A stretch of 64,000 nt of DNA from Mercurialis annua (taxonomy: Eukaryota > Streptophyta > Magnoliopsida > Malpighiales > Euphorbiaceae), in contig NC_065574.1 of assembly GCF_937616625.2 (NCBI RefSeq), positions 3,534,001 through 3,598,000 of the forward strand. Direction: 5' to 3'. Of the stretch, positions 13,698 through 26,238 are shown piece after piece; position 1 is the first letter of the stretch; the number at the start of each line of letters is the position of its first letter. The position numbers and the translations under genes are program-made. A model generated the notes under the pieces. That model was given only the letters and a program-made list of their open reading frames with translations. It made no database searches and was not told the origin of the DNA.

Positions 13698-14489
13698 CTA
13701 AAATGTCCATTTCCAGATCTTGATCCTCAAATCAACTTTGCATTTAACATTAGAAACAGAAGCTGAAGTTGCAATTTTACCATTCGGAACAGTAGCTTTG
13801 ATTCCTTCACAAGTCACTCTAATTCCAACTTTTGGTGTTTTTAGTCCCTCAAGTTTTAATTTAACTTTTGTATCCATCTCCATCTTTAAATCAACGCCAT
13901 TTTTGCCCTTAAAATCTGTTTTTAACTGAGTAACGGAGCTATCGTCGAGTTTTTGATTTCCGTTACTTGTAATGCTACCTTTCAACAGAGTTGTGTTCTT
14001 TGCTCCGTGAACAAACGACGGTAAGACTCCGTTTCCGATGAGAATGTTATCTTTTGCTGTAGTAACGGAGATTGTTACGGGATTGTAAATATAAACGAGT
14101 TTTTTGTTAGGGTTTTTTGTAGTAATGTTCATGTTGATATTAGTGTTGAGATGGGAAGTTGACGACGTGAGGTTGAGTGATGAGACTTTGAAGGCGGAGA
14201 CGGTGAAGGTAGGGCGGTGGGGACGGTACATAACGTAGACAATGACGCCGGCTAGGGCGGCGAGAAGGAGGAGAGTGAGAATTATAACGGTGGTCCAAAT
14301 GCAACAGAGACAACAGCAACGGCGGTGGCTGCGTTTTCTTTGAGGTTGTGGACGGTATGCTGGGCGGCTAGCGCCGTAGAGTTGAGCCTTGGTGGCGGGA
14401 AATGAAGTGTTGTTGTTGGTGGTGGTGGTTGTTGTGGCGGTGGTGCCGTTAGTGGCCGGTTTAGCAGAAGGGTAGACCCTTTCTGCCAT
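13698..14489 (-). CDS. NDR1/HIN1-like (LEA_2 family) membrane protein
   Basis: An intronless gene for 263 residues. The N-terminal 60 residues are cytosolic, with a Thr/Asn-rich low-complexity stretch (13-29) and an Arg-rich, Cys-rich segment (50-62, with RRCCCLCC) followed by one membrane helix at about 63-87. A LEA_2-type beta domain follows with the NPN motif (125-127) typical of NHL proteins. The C-terminus ends KIWKWTF. From memory the closest Arabidopsis relative is At1g17620. Members of this family sit in the plasma membrane, and some support defence or wall-membrane contact; the substrate or partner is unknown. The ATG at 14489 is the first in frame. A small foldback MITE lies about 200 bp upstream. 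Confidence 0.9.
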   Translation of the reverse strand: MAERVYPSAKPATNGTTATTTTTTNNNTSFPATKAQLYGASRPAYRPQPQRKRSHRRCCCLCCIWTTVIILTLLLLAALAGVIVYVMYRPHRPTFTVSAFKVSSLNLTSSTSHLNTNINMNITTKNPNKKLVYIYNPVTISVTTAKDNILIGNGVLPSFVHGAKNTTLLKGSITSNGNQKLDDSSVTQLKTDFKGKNGVDLKMEMDTKVKLKLEGLKTPKVGIRVTCEGIKATVPNGKIATSASVSNVKCKVDLRIKIWKWTF

Positions 14490-14686
14490 GCTTAAAGATT
14501 TTCTTGATTCTTCAAGAAATGAAAAAAAAAATGGTAATGTCTTTGAGAGAATGAGAGTATTTTTGGTTTAATTTTGTTTAAGAGGGATGAATTATATACA
14601 AGTAGTCAAATTGAGGATTAAACAACTACTTATTAATAAGGGAAGGTTATAATTATAAAATGAGTAGGTTTTAGGATACCGATGGA

Positions 14687-14960
14687 TAAAAGCTCAATTT
14701 GCCAATTGAACTTTCACCTAATATTCAAGTTGATACAAAATACATTTTATATCCTATTTAATATAAAATTTATGGCTCATTTGATTTAACCAAAAACATA
14801 ATTTATAAATGTACTAACATTCTGAGTTAAATGAATCATAAATATAGTTGAGTGAGCCATACATGCTAAATTCAAGATTATATTGGATATATAATATATT
14901 ATTATATCGAATTAGATATTGAGTAAAAGTTTATTGGGCAAGTTGATTTTTAATTTATAT
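14687..14960. mobile_element. Small foldback MITE
   Basis: The 70-bp arms at each end are inverted copies of moderate similarity: TAAAAGCTCAATTTGCC on the left corresponds to TGGGCAAGTTGATTTTTA on the right. I could not fix a clean target duplication. It lies about 200 bp upstream of the NHL gene start, inside its likely promoter. Confidence 0.6.
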
Positions 14961-15103
14961 GCTATTTTGGTGTTTATAATTTTATTTTTAATTTAAATTA
15001 GTGTTCCAATTTTATGAAAGTGTATCAAACGATTGCTCTTAGTCATTTTTTGCTTAATAGATTACCAACAAAACTAAAACTTATAAAGTTTAAATTGGTG
15101 TTA

Positions 15104-15495
15104 CGGGTAATAGATTTCGGGGGTTATTGAATTTTGCCCAAGTTGTAATTTGGTGATCTAACTTTAGTTCGTTATAAAATGGTTGCTGTACAATAAAAGT
15201 TCAACTTTCGGCAGTTCTTAAATGAATTACGGCCAATTTTTTTCTTTGTGGCAGTTGGAATCTGAGTAACTCCTCCCTCTTTCGCCATGTCATTCCGTAA
15301 GTTATTTAGAAATCATCGTATTTCAACTTTTATGGCCGGATTTCACTAACAAATTGTCTGGAATTGGCCGAAATTCATTTAAAAACTGTCGGAAGTCGGC
15401 ATTTTATTGTACAATAACCATTTTGTAATGAATTAAAGTTGAGTTAACAAATTGCAATTCGGGTAAAGTTCAGTAATCTTCAGAATCTATTACCC
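15104..15495. mobile_element. Mutator-type MITE, 9-bp TSD
   Basis: The arms of about 140 bp are inverted copies running from GGGTAATAG through a CAAAATGG/TACAATAA block to a GGCCGAAATTCATTT-like block. The 9-bp sequence TTGGTGTTA occurs at 15095-15103 and 15496-15504. No coding capacity. Confidence 0.88.
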
Positions 15496-16309
15496 TTGGT
15501 GTTATAGTTTGTCATTTTAATTTTATTTGTGCTAATGTGACAAAGATAAATAAGCAAATGTGAGCTTTATTTACATTTTAGATCACCGGTGAACGGAAAA
15601 TGATTAAAAGTACTTGTTTAATTTAAAAATAAGAGTTTAAGCATCAATATAATAAAGTTAGAAAAGTTCAAACACCTTTGATATTCTTATGGAAATGAAA
15701 AGTATTATAGATAAATGAAACAAAGGGGAATGTGAGGAAAGAAAGAAATAAAATTAGAAAGGAAAAGACATAAGAAAACAACATCCTGTCTAATTTTAAC
15801 ACTTCTATTGCAAGTGAATAATCAAAAAATTAGTGAATTATTAGATACTAATGAATAAAACAAATTGATTTTTAAAGCAATAAATAATAAAATCAAGCTG
15901 TTAATTACTATGGAATAGATCATATTGTTTTGCTAATGATATTTCACCAAACTATCACTCTCCTAACCAATTAATTAGTCTACTGTCTACATGCCATGTG
16001 GTTTGAGTAATAATTGATTAATGTTTAGTAGGGGTTGTTGAGAGGTATGAGTAATTTTAGATTTAATTATCATTCTTATCTTTCTTAAAATGTTGGTTAT
16101 TTTGTTCTATCGCGGCAAAATTGATTCCTATTTTCAGATGCTCTTTCATGTTTTTGAAAGAATGGTCATAATATTATTTTTGCCCATTATTAAGTAGAAA
16201 CTCAAATCTTAACAATCCAGTAATAGAACATCTAATTACAATGAAATGATATTATTGGTAAGCATGCATGTTTTCTAGAATACTATGCCTACAACTTATA
16301 CTAGTATTT

Positions 16310-16392
16310 TGACGAAATGATTTTTATATCTACAATTTTAATTATTTTGTTAAATATATTTCTAAAATATAAGTTGAACATTTTTAGTCCGT

Positions 16393-16463
<71 letters not shown>

Positions 16464-16724
16464 TCAATTGAAACCTATTTTCAAACATATAATTCTCATT
16501 TTAAATTTAAAAAACTCTTCCTAAATTGAAATTAATGATCAATAGTGTAAAAGTATTATTTATAAAATCAAAAACTAATAAAAATAAATATAAGAAAAAT
16601 TATAGTATGGGACTTGAATATATTTGTTCAAATTTGTAAAATAACGGACCAAAATGTCCAAATTATGTTTTAGAAATATATTTGATAAAATGATCAAACT
16701 TTCGGATATAAAAATTCTTTTGCA
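16310..16724. mobile_element. Foldback MITE with internal (AT)n, 8-bp TSD
   Basis: Inverted arms of about 95 bp, starting TGACGAAATGATTTTTATATC-like on the left and the complement of TGCAAAAGAATTTTTATATC on the right, enclose an (AT)n microsatellite. TAGTATTT stands on both sides (16302-16309 and 16725-16732). The 8-bp duplication suggests a hAT-type origin, although the ends lack the TAGGGGTG signature of the other hAT copies here. Confidence 0.8.
16395..16459. repeat. (AT)n microsatellite, about 32 repeats
   Basis: An uninterrupted AT dinucleotide run of about 65 bp within the MITE loop. The length is likely to vary between individuals. Confidence 0.95.
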
Positions 16725-17249
16725 TAGTATTTATTTGTTATAGTAGAGATGTATTGTTTTATGAAAAAAAAATTAATTCATAATTTAAAAACATTTTTAA
16801 AATTTTGATATGTCACTAACTTAAATATGTAAATATCTTTAAAATTTAATTTTAAAATAATGAATAATACATCATGTTTTAAAAATCACATGATGCTACA
16901 TCGTAACTACACACGCCTCACCAAACTCTAAATTAAAAATGACTCCAAACCAAGGAATTGAGAATTAATTTAAATAAATGAACTTGCAAGTTTTGTGTTT
17001 TCTCCTTAAATGTATTTTAAATATATAATTCTAGTTGTTGACTAATTAAGATTAAGGACTTAATAACAAAAAAATTCAAGTTCAAATGATACTTTAAACA
17101 ATAGTGGTAGTTAATAGTGTTTGATTTATGAGAATTGTTTAATCGTTTGATTAATAGTTGATTCTTTAATATTATTTCAGATTCAAATTGGAATTTGTAA
17201 ATTAAATTAATGATGTAAATAATAAGTTTGATTTTTTTTTTATAATTAG

Positions 17250-17325
17250 AGAAAAGGAAATAAGACTCGAACACGAGACCTCTTAATAGGATGTATGTGG
17301 GTATTACCACTGTACTACAACGGCA
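17250..17325 (-). repeat. tRNA-like repeat head (possible SINE fragment)
   Basis: On the minus strand this reads with a GGTCTCGTGTTCGAGTC-type segment similar to a pol III B box and, about 40 bp earlier, an ACAGTGGTAATACC stretch. Such degraded tRNA-like segments are common at the head of plant SINEs. No full cloverleaf can be folded and no poly(A) or T tail is clear, so this is tentative. Confidence 0.3.
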
Positions 17326-17849
17326 CTGGCATAAGTTTGAATTAGTACATGGTCTAGTGAATTTGATTAAAGGGGTTTTATTTGAGTAGGGAAATTACAA
17401 AGTTAACGAGAATACAAATTAAGTCCATGAAGTGAGAATACAAATTAAGTCCATGGACACAGAAAGATAAATTATAATTATAAAAAAAGTGAGAATACAA
17501 ATTAGATCATAAGTATTAATGTATTTTATAAATATTATATAATTTTTTAATTTTTCATAATTTAAGACACTGAATTATTATTTTTTATAATTTAGAATAC
17601 CAAATAATTTTTTGATAACAAAATGATAGCATAAAATTAAAATATACATTATTCTAACCTTTACATCATTATTTTTAATAAAATTGCTCGTGTTCCAAAT
17701 TATAAACATATAATAATTTATAATAACATTGTGAAAATTTAATTTTTATATTTTGTTATTAAGAAATATGGAGCACTTGTGAGAGAGATGGAATCCACGA
17801 CTCAAGTAGAATGTTGTTCAATTCTTATACTATTTGACCGATAGTTTAT

Positions 17850-18200
17850 TGAGTAAAAAATCAATGTTGTCTTAGGACTTGTGTCTCGCAGTCAGATGAG
17901 TCTCTTTTAATTTTTTTAGTCCATTAGATTCACAAACTTATGTTGCATATTTAAATAAGTCATTTTAATTTTTTTAGTCAATCATATTTCAAACTCTTTT
18001 AATTTAGCTCAAGTAACTCTTACTATATATACCTCAAACGCAAATTTATTGACCTCAAAATACAAGTTTAAATATCTAATTGACTAATAGATATATTTGA
18101 TTATAAAATTCAAGTTTTAAAATTTAATTGACTTTAAAAAGTTAGAAGTGATTTATTTGATATTGAAATACAAGTTTGCGGACCGGATTAATTCTTTATT
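17850..18200. repeat. Foldback subrepeat family, copy A
   Basis: Blocks of about 70 bp built on AAGTGATTTATTTGAT, ACAAGTTTAAA and TCTAATTGACTAA recur in both orientations. The same blocks form the element at 47195-47610. A decayed foldback transposon is the simplest reading; there are no clear ends. Confidence 0.5.
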
Positions 18201-18551
18201 CATAATTCATTGGTTAGTTTTTTTAAATACGTTGATATTCATATTTTGCGATTAAACCTTATAAAATTTAACGAATTTGGGAGTAGTTTACATTTATGAA
18301 CCAACGCATATAGATGTGCCCACATTGTTAACTTTAGAACTCTAAACACATCTCTTTCTGTGAGCTGGGTTAGGTTGGGTTTTGAGCTCGTGTGCAACTG
18401 ATCTTCCATTATATGTGAAGTGAAGACCCACCATGTTCCCGTTATTATAACCAATCAATGTTTAATTACATTTTTAATTATCATATTATCAATCTTCTTC
18501 CTTGTCCCTTTATTCAATTGACAAATCATAAGGTAGTTTATGTATTACAGT

Positions 18552-19014
18552 TAGTATGGAGCAAGAATCGAACCAAATCAAAAAAAACGAACCGAGTAAA
18601 AGTTTGTTGTTTGGTTCGGTTTTTTTGGTAAAAACAGTTTAGTTCGGTTTTAAATTTTTGGAGTTTGGTAAACGGTTCAGTTTGGAAGATTGTAAAACCG
18701 AAATAACTGAAAAACCATCCAAACTGACCTTTTTAACAAAATTAAGGATTTCTTTTGTCCTTTAGTATATTATGGTTTTTTTTGTTAATTTACCATAAAA
18801 ATTAAGTTTTTTATTTAATTTATAAAATAAATCCAAACCAAAATTTGAAATCAAACCGAACCGAAACTGAACTGAACCGACCAAAAATTCTGTTCAAAAA
18901 ACAGTTATGTGTTGGGTGAAAATAACTACAGTTTAATTTGAAATTTAGAGAAGTTTGGCACCGTCGGTTTTGGTCGATTTGAAATCAAACCAAACCGACC
19001 AATGATATCCCCTA
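18552..19014. mobile_element. hAT-like non-autonomous element, 0.46 kb
   Basis: A perfect 8-bp duplication ATTACAGT flanks it (18544-18551, 19015-19022). The left end starts TAGTATGGAG and the right end is GATATCCCCTA, a weak inverted repeat. Subterminal GGTTCGGT and AACCGAACC motifs are dense in both halves, as in the elements at 5202 and 8846. No coding capacity. Confidence 0.75.
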
Positions 19015-19768
19015 ATTACAGTGAACCAAAACTATATTAGTTTGATTAGATTTGATAATATGTTAAAAACAATCGGTAAGACAAAAAAAATTTCGATTTA
19101 ATTCAATTGAAGAATGATTTAAACCAAATATAAACTCTATTATTGTATTAAATTGAACATGTCCATCGATAATTTCTAAATTATTTTCTCCTTTCAAACT
19201 ATCTTTAAATTTAGTTATTTTTGTGGCTGTCTATAACCATCTTTAATTTTAATGATAGTGGAATATGCCATGTGAAAAGTTATATAAATGTTATTCTTTT
19301 AGCGATAAAGTGAGTCTGACAAAAGAATTTACGAATAAATTATTTTATTATGACTTTATTTGGTTCAATTATTTTTTTATAACTGATAGATGTTAGTTGT
19401 TGTTGAAAACTGTTAGCTGATAGCTGAGAGCTGTTAATTGGTAGCTGATAAGTAATAGTTGTCTGATGAAATCTGATCAAATGTTACTATTGATACATTA
19501 AATGATTTTAAAGAGTAATATTATAAATAATTTACTAAAAAGACAAGTTGCAAGTCTGTAACCACTAACCAGTAACCTAGCTCCACCCAAAGTGGTCTTT
19601 CTCTCATAATAGCTTTATTAATTTATAATCAATAATTGACAAATTGAAAGTCAAGACAACCCGTAAACAACTCGATTTCTCACCTAAAATTGATTAACAT
19701 AAATAGAATATTGTTGGCAATTATAAAGGAAATCTTTCACATTTAAGCATTCATTGAGTTAAATAATT

Positions 19769-20170
19769 GGCCTAATATTTTAATGAAAGCCCGATTTTTA
19801 GCACGTTTTCGATTATATTCTAATATTAAAAACTAGTCAATTTTACCATATTTTTTATTTTTATATTTTAATTATATATTGAAATATTAAATTAACATCT
19901 TTTTCGTTTGAAAAAAATCAAAAACGTTCTCCGTGTCTAACATATATTAATTATATATGTTTAAATTTATTTAGATTTAGTTAGATTAATTAAAAGTTTA
20001 AATTAGTTTTAATTCGATTATGGTTTTAGTTAATTTTTAAAAGTTAAGAATTTATTTGTACTTTTTTGAATGTAAATGATTTTATCTTTAAATTTAGTGG
20101 ATTGAATAATTTCATCATTTAAGTATAAAAATAGAGAGAAATTAAAAAAATAGGGTACAATTGAAACGAT
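19769..20170. mobile_element. Mutator-type MITE, right end lost
   Basis: It aligns with 502-1015 along most of its length, including the GGCCTAAT end, the TTTTTCGTTTG block, the ATTTATTTGTACTTTTTTGAAT block and the GGGTACAATTGAAA block. The copy stops at about 20170, before the last 90 bp or so of the right arm. The chaperonin promoter starts immediately after. Confidence 0.75.
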
Positions 20171-20195
20171 AAAGTAATATGCTTGCCTAGATGCG

Positions 20196-20311
20196 TGGGC
20201 CCGAGACAATAGAATATCGGCCCATATAAGTGGGCCTTAAAATATTACTGGGCCTTTAAAAACTGCAAAAAAAGCCCCCACGGTAATAATATTCAAAATT
20301 CTAAAACCCTA
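20196..20311 (+). promoter_or_regulatory. Site II elements plus telo-box of the chaperonin gene
   Basis: Four TGGGCC or GGCCCA site II cores lie at 20196-20201, 20219-20224, 20231-20236 and 20249-20254, followed by a telo-box AAACCCTA at 20304-20311. In plants this pairing marks promoters of growth-linked housekeeping genes, and site II motifs (bound by TCP factors) are known in genes for mitochondrial proteins. The ATG of the chaperonin gene is about 100 bp downstream, which fits a core promoter and a short leader. Confidence 0.75.
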
Positions 20312-20408
20312 CGAAAAGCCCTTCTTCGGTTCTTCCTCTGGCTTCTGCATTCAAGAACAGAAGAAACAAAAACTTTCTTGCTTCCAAATTTGATTTTAAT
20401 TGAGCATT

Positions 20409-23400
20409 ATGTATAGAATAGCTTCAAGAAAATTAGCTTCATCGATTCGGCATCAAATCTCCTCTTCGAAAAACCTGGTAACGATCAGATTCTTGAATAA
20501 TTGTACTGTATTTATATTCATTTTCTTTAATCTGATTTCATTTTTATTAATTTTCTTGATTAGGTTTGCGGTAGTAATCTTGTACACTGTAGAAATTATG
20601 TGGCAAAAGATATCAGTTTCGGTATCGGAGCTCGAGCAGCAATGTTGCAGGGTGTCAATGAAGTTGCAGAAGCTGTTAAGGTCACTATGGGACCTAAGGT
20701 ATTAATATTTTATTATTGTCGTTTTGACTTAACTTTGCGTTTTATTGTTTGTCAACTGATAATGATGGTATAGCTAGATGTAAATGTAATGAGCTCTATT
20801 TTGTTTATTGAGGGATTTAGGGTCGAAATGTCATTATCGAAAAAAGTTACGGGGGACCTAAGGTGACAAAGGATGGTGTCACTGTTGCTAAAAGCATTAA
20901 GTTCAATGAAAAGGCTAAGAATGTTGGTGCTGAACTTGTAAAGCAGGTTGCGAATGCTACAAATACTGCAGCAGGAGATGGTAATTTGCTATGTCTCTCT
21001 TTATTCGATATTAGGAAAATATAGCAAACTGCTATATAGTTGAAAATAAGACACATTTTGAGACTCGAAAAGTCTTTGTGGTATGGTTATCTTACTAAAC
21101 TGTCGATAACATCATCCGTAATGTCTATACTCTGCGCATGGGTAGAAAAAGATGACTGCATTTCTGATGTTAAAATAGTTGAGTTCAATGCTTAAGGTGT
21201 GGCTAGATTTGATGTGGGAAAGTAATGCTAAAGGTCATCTTTCAGATCATCTGGTATTTCTCACTGTGGGATATATGTTACATACCTGCAGGTACAACAT
21301 GTGCAACTGTCCTGACACAGGCAATACTCATAGAAGGATGCAAGTCTATTGCTGCTGGTGTCAATGTGATGGATTTGCGTACCGGTATTAATATGGCTGT
21401 CAGTGCTGTTCTTTCTGACTTAAAAAAGAGAGCTGTGATGATAAGCACACCTGAAGAAATTACACAGGTAGGGCAGCTTCTTACACTAACTAACTTAGCT
21501 TATGTTATGGATTAAGTGAAATTTGATTCAATAGTTCTCTTTGTATCACTGTGGGATATATGTTTCATGGGAAACTAATTTTTTTGTTCTTCTCAACTGT
21601 TGGCATTTCCTTACTTTGGTTATGTTCACATGTTTAAGTATAACGTCATACTTAAAGTTTCCCATTTTAAAATAATTCCCATTTCAAATTCAGTTTCATG
21701 ATTATTTTTTGCTAAGAGAGATGCTCATATATGTTTCTGGAACTCGTTAGTATGCATAGTATTAGCCGTACTCTCTGGATCTACATGTCTCTTAACTCTC
21801 TTGCATACTTGTGCCAAAGTTTAGCCCTCATAATTTATCAGTGCACACTAATACTTTGTGTATAGGTTGCCACTATCTCTGCAAATGGTGAACGCGAGAT
21901 TGGAGAATTGATAGCGAGAGCAATGGAAAAAGTTGGGAAGGAAGGAGTCATAACTGTTGCTGTAAGGAAATTTCCTTTTCTTCTCCTCATAATCACGCTA
22001 TTGAACTTTTGTACGGTTACATGTCATATTGAATTTTGCAGGATGGGAATACCTTGGAAAATGAATTGGAAGTAGTAGAAGGAATGAAGCTTGCCAGAGG
22101 TTATATTTCTCCATATTTTGTTACTGATCAGAAGACCCAAAAATGTGTAAGCTCAAATCTATTTGGTTTCTGATTCAACTTATAGTTCAGACAGCAAATA
22201 TTTCGGTATATTGAACTAAAATAAAAACTCATCATGAAGTGTTTGCTGAAGTATCCAAGGAAGGATTTTATTCCTTTCATTTTTTGTTCGATTTCATTAG
22301 AGTAGTTGTCCTTGCTTCTGCCAATACCGACATAAGTTGTAAAAGAATGATTTAGGTAGAACGGGATAAAGGATGGTTATTGTTCTGGTATTGCAGCAGT
22401 TGATCTGAGGGATCTGTGCAATTTAGTTGGCTTTTGGAGCTACTATGTGTATTGCATAATGTAGCCACGGCCCACTGGTTTAAATGCAGTAGATTGTCCT
22501 GCACCTTTTCTTTTATCTCTTCTTAGTTAGTTTGCTAGTAAGTTGTGCATTTCCATTGTAAGTTATTTACCTCTGTTTATTATCCCATAGAAAATATAAT
22601 GACTTTCCTAATTACAGGAGCTTGAAAATCCCTTTATCCTCATTCATGAGAAGAAAATTTCAGATTTGAAATCACTAGTGAAAATATTGGAGCTTGCTAT
22701 AACAGTAAGTTCTTGTTCCTAGATTTCCTTTTTTTTTTCCAAGAATTGAATGCTTATATGTGAACTTGTAGAAGAATTTCTAAGCCTTTACTTCTCTCAC
22801 TATTCAACTTTAAACAGAATAACAGACCACTTCTTGTTGTAGCTGAGGATTTGGAAAGTGAATCTTTAGCTATGCTTATTCTCAACAAGCATCATGCTGG
22901 AGTCAAGGTGATTCATTAACTTGCTTTGGAATTACTTTATCAGGCATACTATATTTGATAGAATGTTTCATAAATTTTTATAAGTATCAAAGGATACATT
23001 GCTATGGGTATAATGTAAACGGACATGCATACTTGCATGTGTATGGCATTATAGTCGTGAACTCGTGATACTAGAATCGCAATGCTAGCTGCTTGGTTGT
23101 ATTACTCTTATGGCCTTTCCCATTAAATAATTTAATGTCAAGGATGGCTGTGGGATGGTTTCTCAACAACTTCCACCTGTTATGCTCAGCATGTTTTCCT
23201 TTAGCCATGCAAACTCAGAACATTCGAAGAGGTATTATTATTGGAGAGTAGGTGCTTAAATTCTTCAGATGCACATGACATGACTAATAAATGTTGCCAT
23301 GCTAAGCCAACAATTATACACCCTTGTTTGTGCTATTAAACTAATATACCTGTTAAACTCTAGCTCTTAGAAATGTTTTAGTACACACATCTTTTTTAAA

Positions 23401-26238
23401 GTAGAAAAGTAACCCTATAAATGATATCTGAGTTCGTTTCATATTATCCAAATTAAGTTAGAATTTTTAGTACTTGTATAAAATAAACATTTGCACATGC
23501 ATATGAATTTTTTTGTATGCAACCTGTTTTAATAGCGAAGACTATGGATTTCAGTTTTTTCTTTGGCACACACTATTTACAAATATATTTTATTGTGTTT
23601 AGGTCTGTGCCATTAAAGCTCCTGGTTTTGGGGAAAACAGAAGAGCAAATTTAGATGATCTTGCCGTTCTGACTGGTGGAGAGGTTGTAATTCTTTTTCT
23701 TCTGACCTTGAAGTTTTAACATATTATCATAGTGACAAGAATAACACCGTATTGTACAGGTTATCAGCGAAGATCGTGGTTTGACCCTTGACAAAATTCA
23801 ACTGGAAATGCTTGGTACTGCTAAGAAGGTCTGTACAAATATTGGTGATGTTTTTGCATGAGATATTGTAAAAGCTAACCGAGTTAATCTGTTGTAGGTT
23901 ACCATCTCTCTTGATGACACAATAGTTCTTCACGGTGGTGGTGATAAAAAGCTGATGGAAGAAAGATGTGAGCAGGTATGATGACCATTTATAGGTTATG
24001 TCATGTTTCAACTACCCTCATTAAAGTATAAATTTAATTTTTTGATTTAACATTAGTGATTATATACCTGCATTTCTTTGCTCGAGATCCTGCTTGATTT
24101 GCATCGATTTAAGTCTATTCACTTGGGTTTTGTATTATTGCCTCAACTAAATCTCTAGCTTCTGTCTTGTGTCTAACTTTCCATGACGTTATTTTAAAGT
24201 GGTCCGTCAATGATTAGTTGTTGTTGTGCATCATTTATAATGTCCTGTCCCTATAGTTCGATGGTTTTATAGGTTCATGAATATAACTCATGGACTTTAA
24301 GTTGCACAGGGGTATCGTTGAGTCATTTTTGTACACCATCTTACACCCTCACTAGAATTTTTTATGCATCTTGTGATGTTAAAATTGCTCCATCATTAAT
24401 CATCCTGTTCAATAGATAGCCTTATGCTTTGTTAAGCTATGCATGTGGTTTCCAGTAAATTCTTTTTCTTATTCACTATGCGCCTACATTAGGGGAACTT
24501 TAATCTCTGTCGGTGTTATATCTAGTGATATTTGTAGGAATAAGGCCCTTGACATATTATTTTGTGAATTTGTAACTGAAATTTTTCAAATGATCTCTTT
24601 TCTTGTAAAAGATGGAATCCTTTGAACGCTTGGTGAAGAGCAAAATGGGACTGTGACCGCGGTTTTTGTTTTTCTTGATCAGAAAACATAACATATTTCG
24701 TAGCTGTAGGCAATGCTTCCTCGGAAGGTTCAGCTACTTGGATGTGATTGTCAAATGCAGACTCGATTTATGAGTAAATAAAGAAGATTCTCTTTCTATG
24801 GAAACTACTAACAATGTCTGTGCTCTTGTACAGTTAAGGGCAGCCATGGAAATGAGTACTGCCACGTTTGACAAGGAAAAAGCACAGGAACGACTGTCAA
24901 AGCTGTCCGGTGGGGTTGCTGTCTTCAAGGTGTGTTTCCCAGTTTTAAAAAGCGTTCGTTATTGACATGTATACTGTGACCACGCTATGACTGACGAGCA
25001 TCACTTTTCTACAGGTTGGAGGAGTTAGCGAGGCTGAAGTCGGGGAAAGAAAAGATAGGGTGACAGATGCTTTGAATGCTACCAGAGCAGCTGTTGAAGA
25101 GGGTATCGTCCCTGGTAAGTTTGTTGCAGCTTTTGAAGCTCTGATCCTCTTGATGCCCTTCAAATTCTGAGCATAGTTTTCTGCATTAGGTGGCGGTGTT
25201 GCTCTTTTGTATGCCACAAAAGCTTTGGACAACATTCAAGTTCAAAATGAAGATCAGAAAAGAGGCATCCAAATAATTCAGAACGCTCTCAAGGTTTCGA
25301 TTTTGTCTGTCTGCAATAACTTTCATCGTTTTACTTGCTGTCGTCATTACCTGACTACTGAAATTGGATGCTACAGGCACCTGCATATACAATAGTCTCA
25401 AATGCCGGATTTAATGCTCCTGTTGTACTTGGCAAATTGTTGGAACGCGATGATCAACATTTGGGTTATGATGCCGCTAAAGGTTAGCTTATAGACATGG
25501 CAAAATCAGGCATTGGGTTCAACTTTGATTAAAACCTATGTCGCGCGGAAATAAAAACATTGAAATGAGAAACACTGGAACAAAAAACAGAGAAATGATA
25601 TTTTTTACAAGCATATACGTCAGAAATGTACAATTTCGGACTTTCAGAAGTATTTCCATGAAAATGGAAATGAAAATGAAACGCCGAAATATAATACTCC
25701 ACTAGTTTCCGTGCAAACATAGAACCGCTTTAGTTTTATATTTGCGATGTAAGGGCAATAAGTTTCTTTTGTATCCTGATCTGTATGATAATAAGCTGTT
25801 ATTGAAACAGGCGAATACGTTAACATGATCAAAGAAGGAATCATAGATCCCCTCAAAGTTATCAGGACAGCCCTCGTAGATGCTGCTAGGTAATATCAGC
25901 ATTAAACTAACGTGTTTGCTTTTTTAAAATATCACAGTATTAGAATTGAGAAATGATTACTTTCACACTTGCAGTTAGCTCAAATTTACCGTTTTTCTCC
26001 TACATTTTAAAAATTTCTGTTTTTCCTGACATTTTAATTTCACATTAAATGCAGGAGAATATAGTAATTTGACCTAATATTGGGGATGATTCTAATTATC
26101 CCTAAAAATTAATATTGTATTTTGTTTTATTTCAGTGTTTCTTTACTACTGACAACGACAGAAGCCGTGGTTGTGGATAATCCAAATGAGAAAAAACCTC
26201 CTAGCCGTATGCCAGACATGGACTCCATGGACTATTAG
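20409..26238 (+). CDS. HSP60-3A: Mitochondrial chaperonin 60, HSP60-3A type, 17 exons
   Basis: Encodes 577 residues of a GroEL-family ATP-driven folding chaperone for the mitochondrial matrix. Exons by splice sites and frame: 20409-20477, 20564-20698, 20821-20980, 21292-21467, 21866-21961, 22042-22146, 22618-22704, 22818-22907, 23603-23683, 23760-23828, 23898-23975, 24834-24929, 25015-25114, 25190-25293, 25377-25482, 25811-25889, 26136-26238. All introns are GT-AG and the joined frame stays open. The N-terminus is rich in Arg and Ser and lacks acids (import presequence), then YVAKDISFG begins the mature protein. The ATP-site segments GPKGRNV and GDGTT (about 120-124) are intact. The C-terminus ends MPDMDSMDY, without the GGM-rich tail of most chaperonins. 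From memory the sequence matches At3g13860 better than the two abundant mitochondrial HSP60s. Confidence 0.95.
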
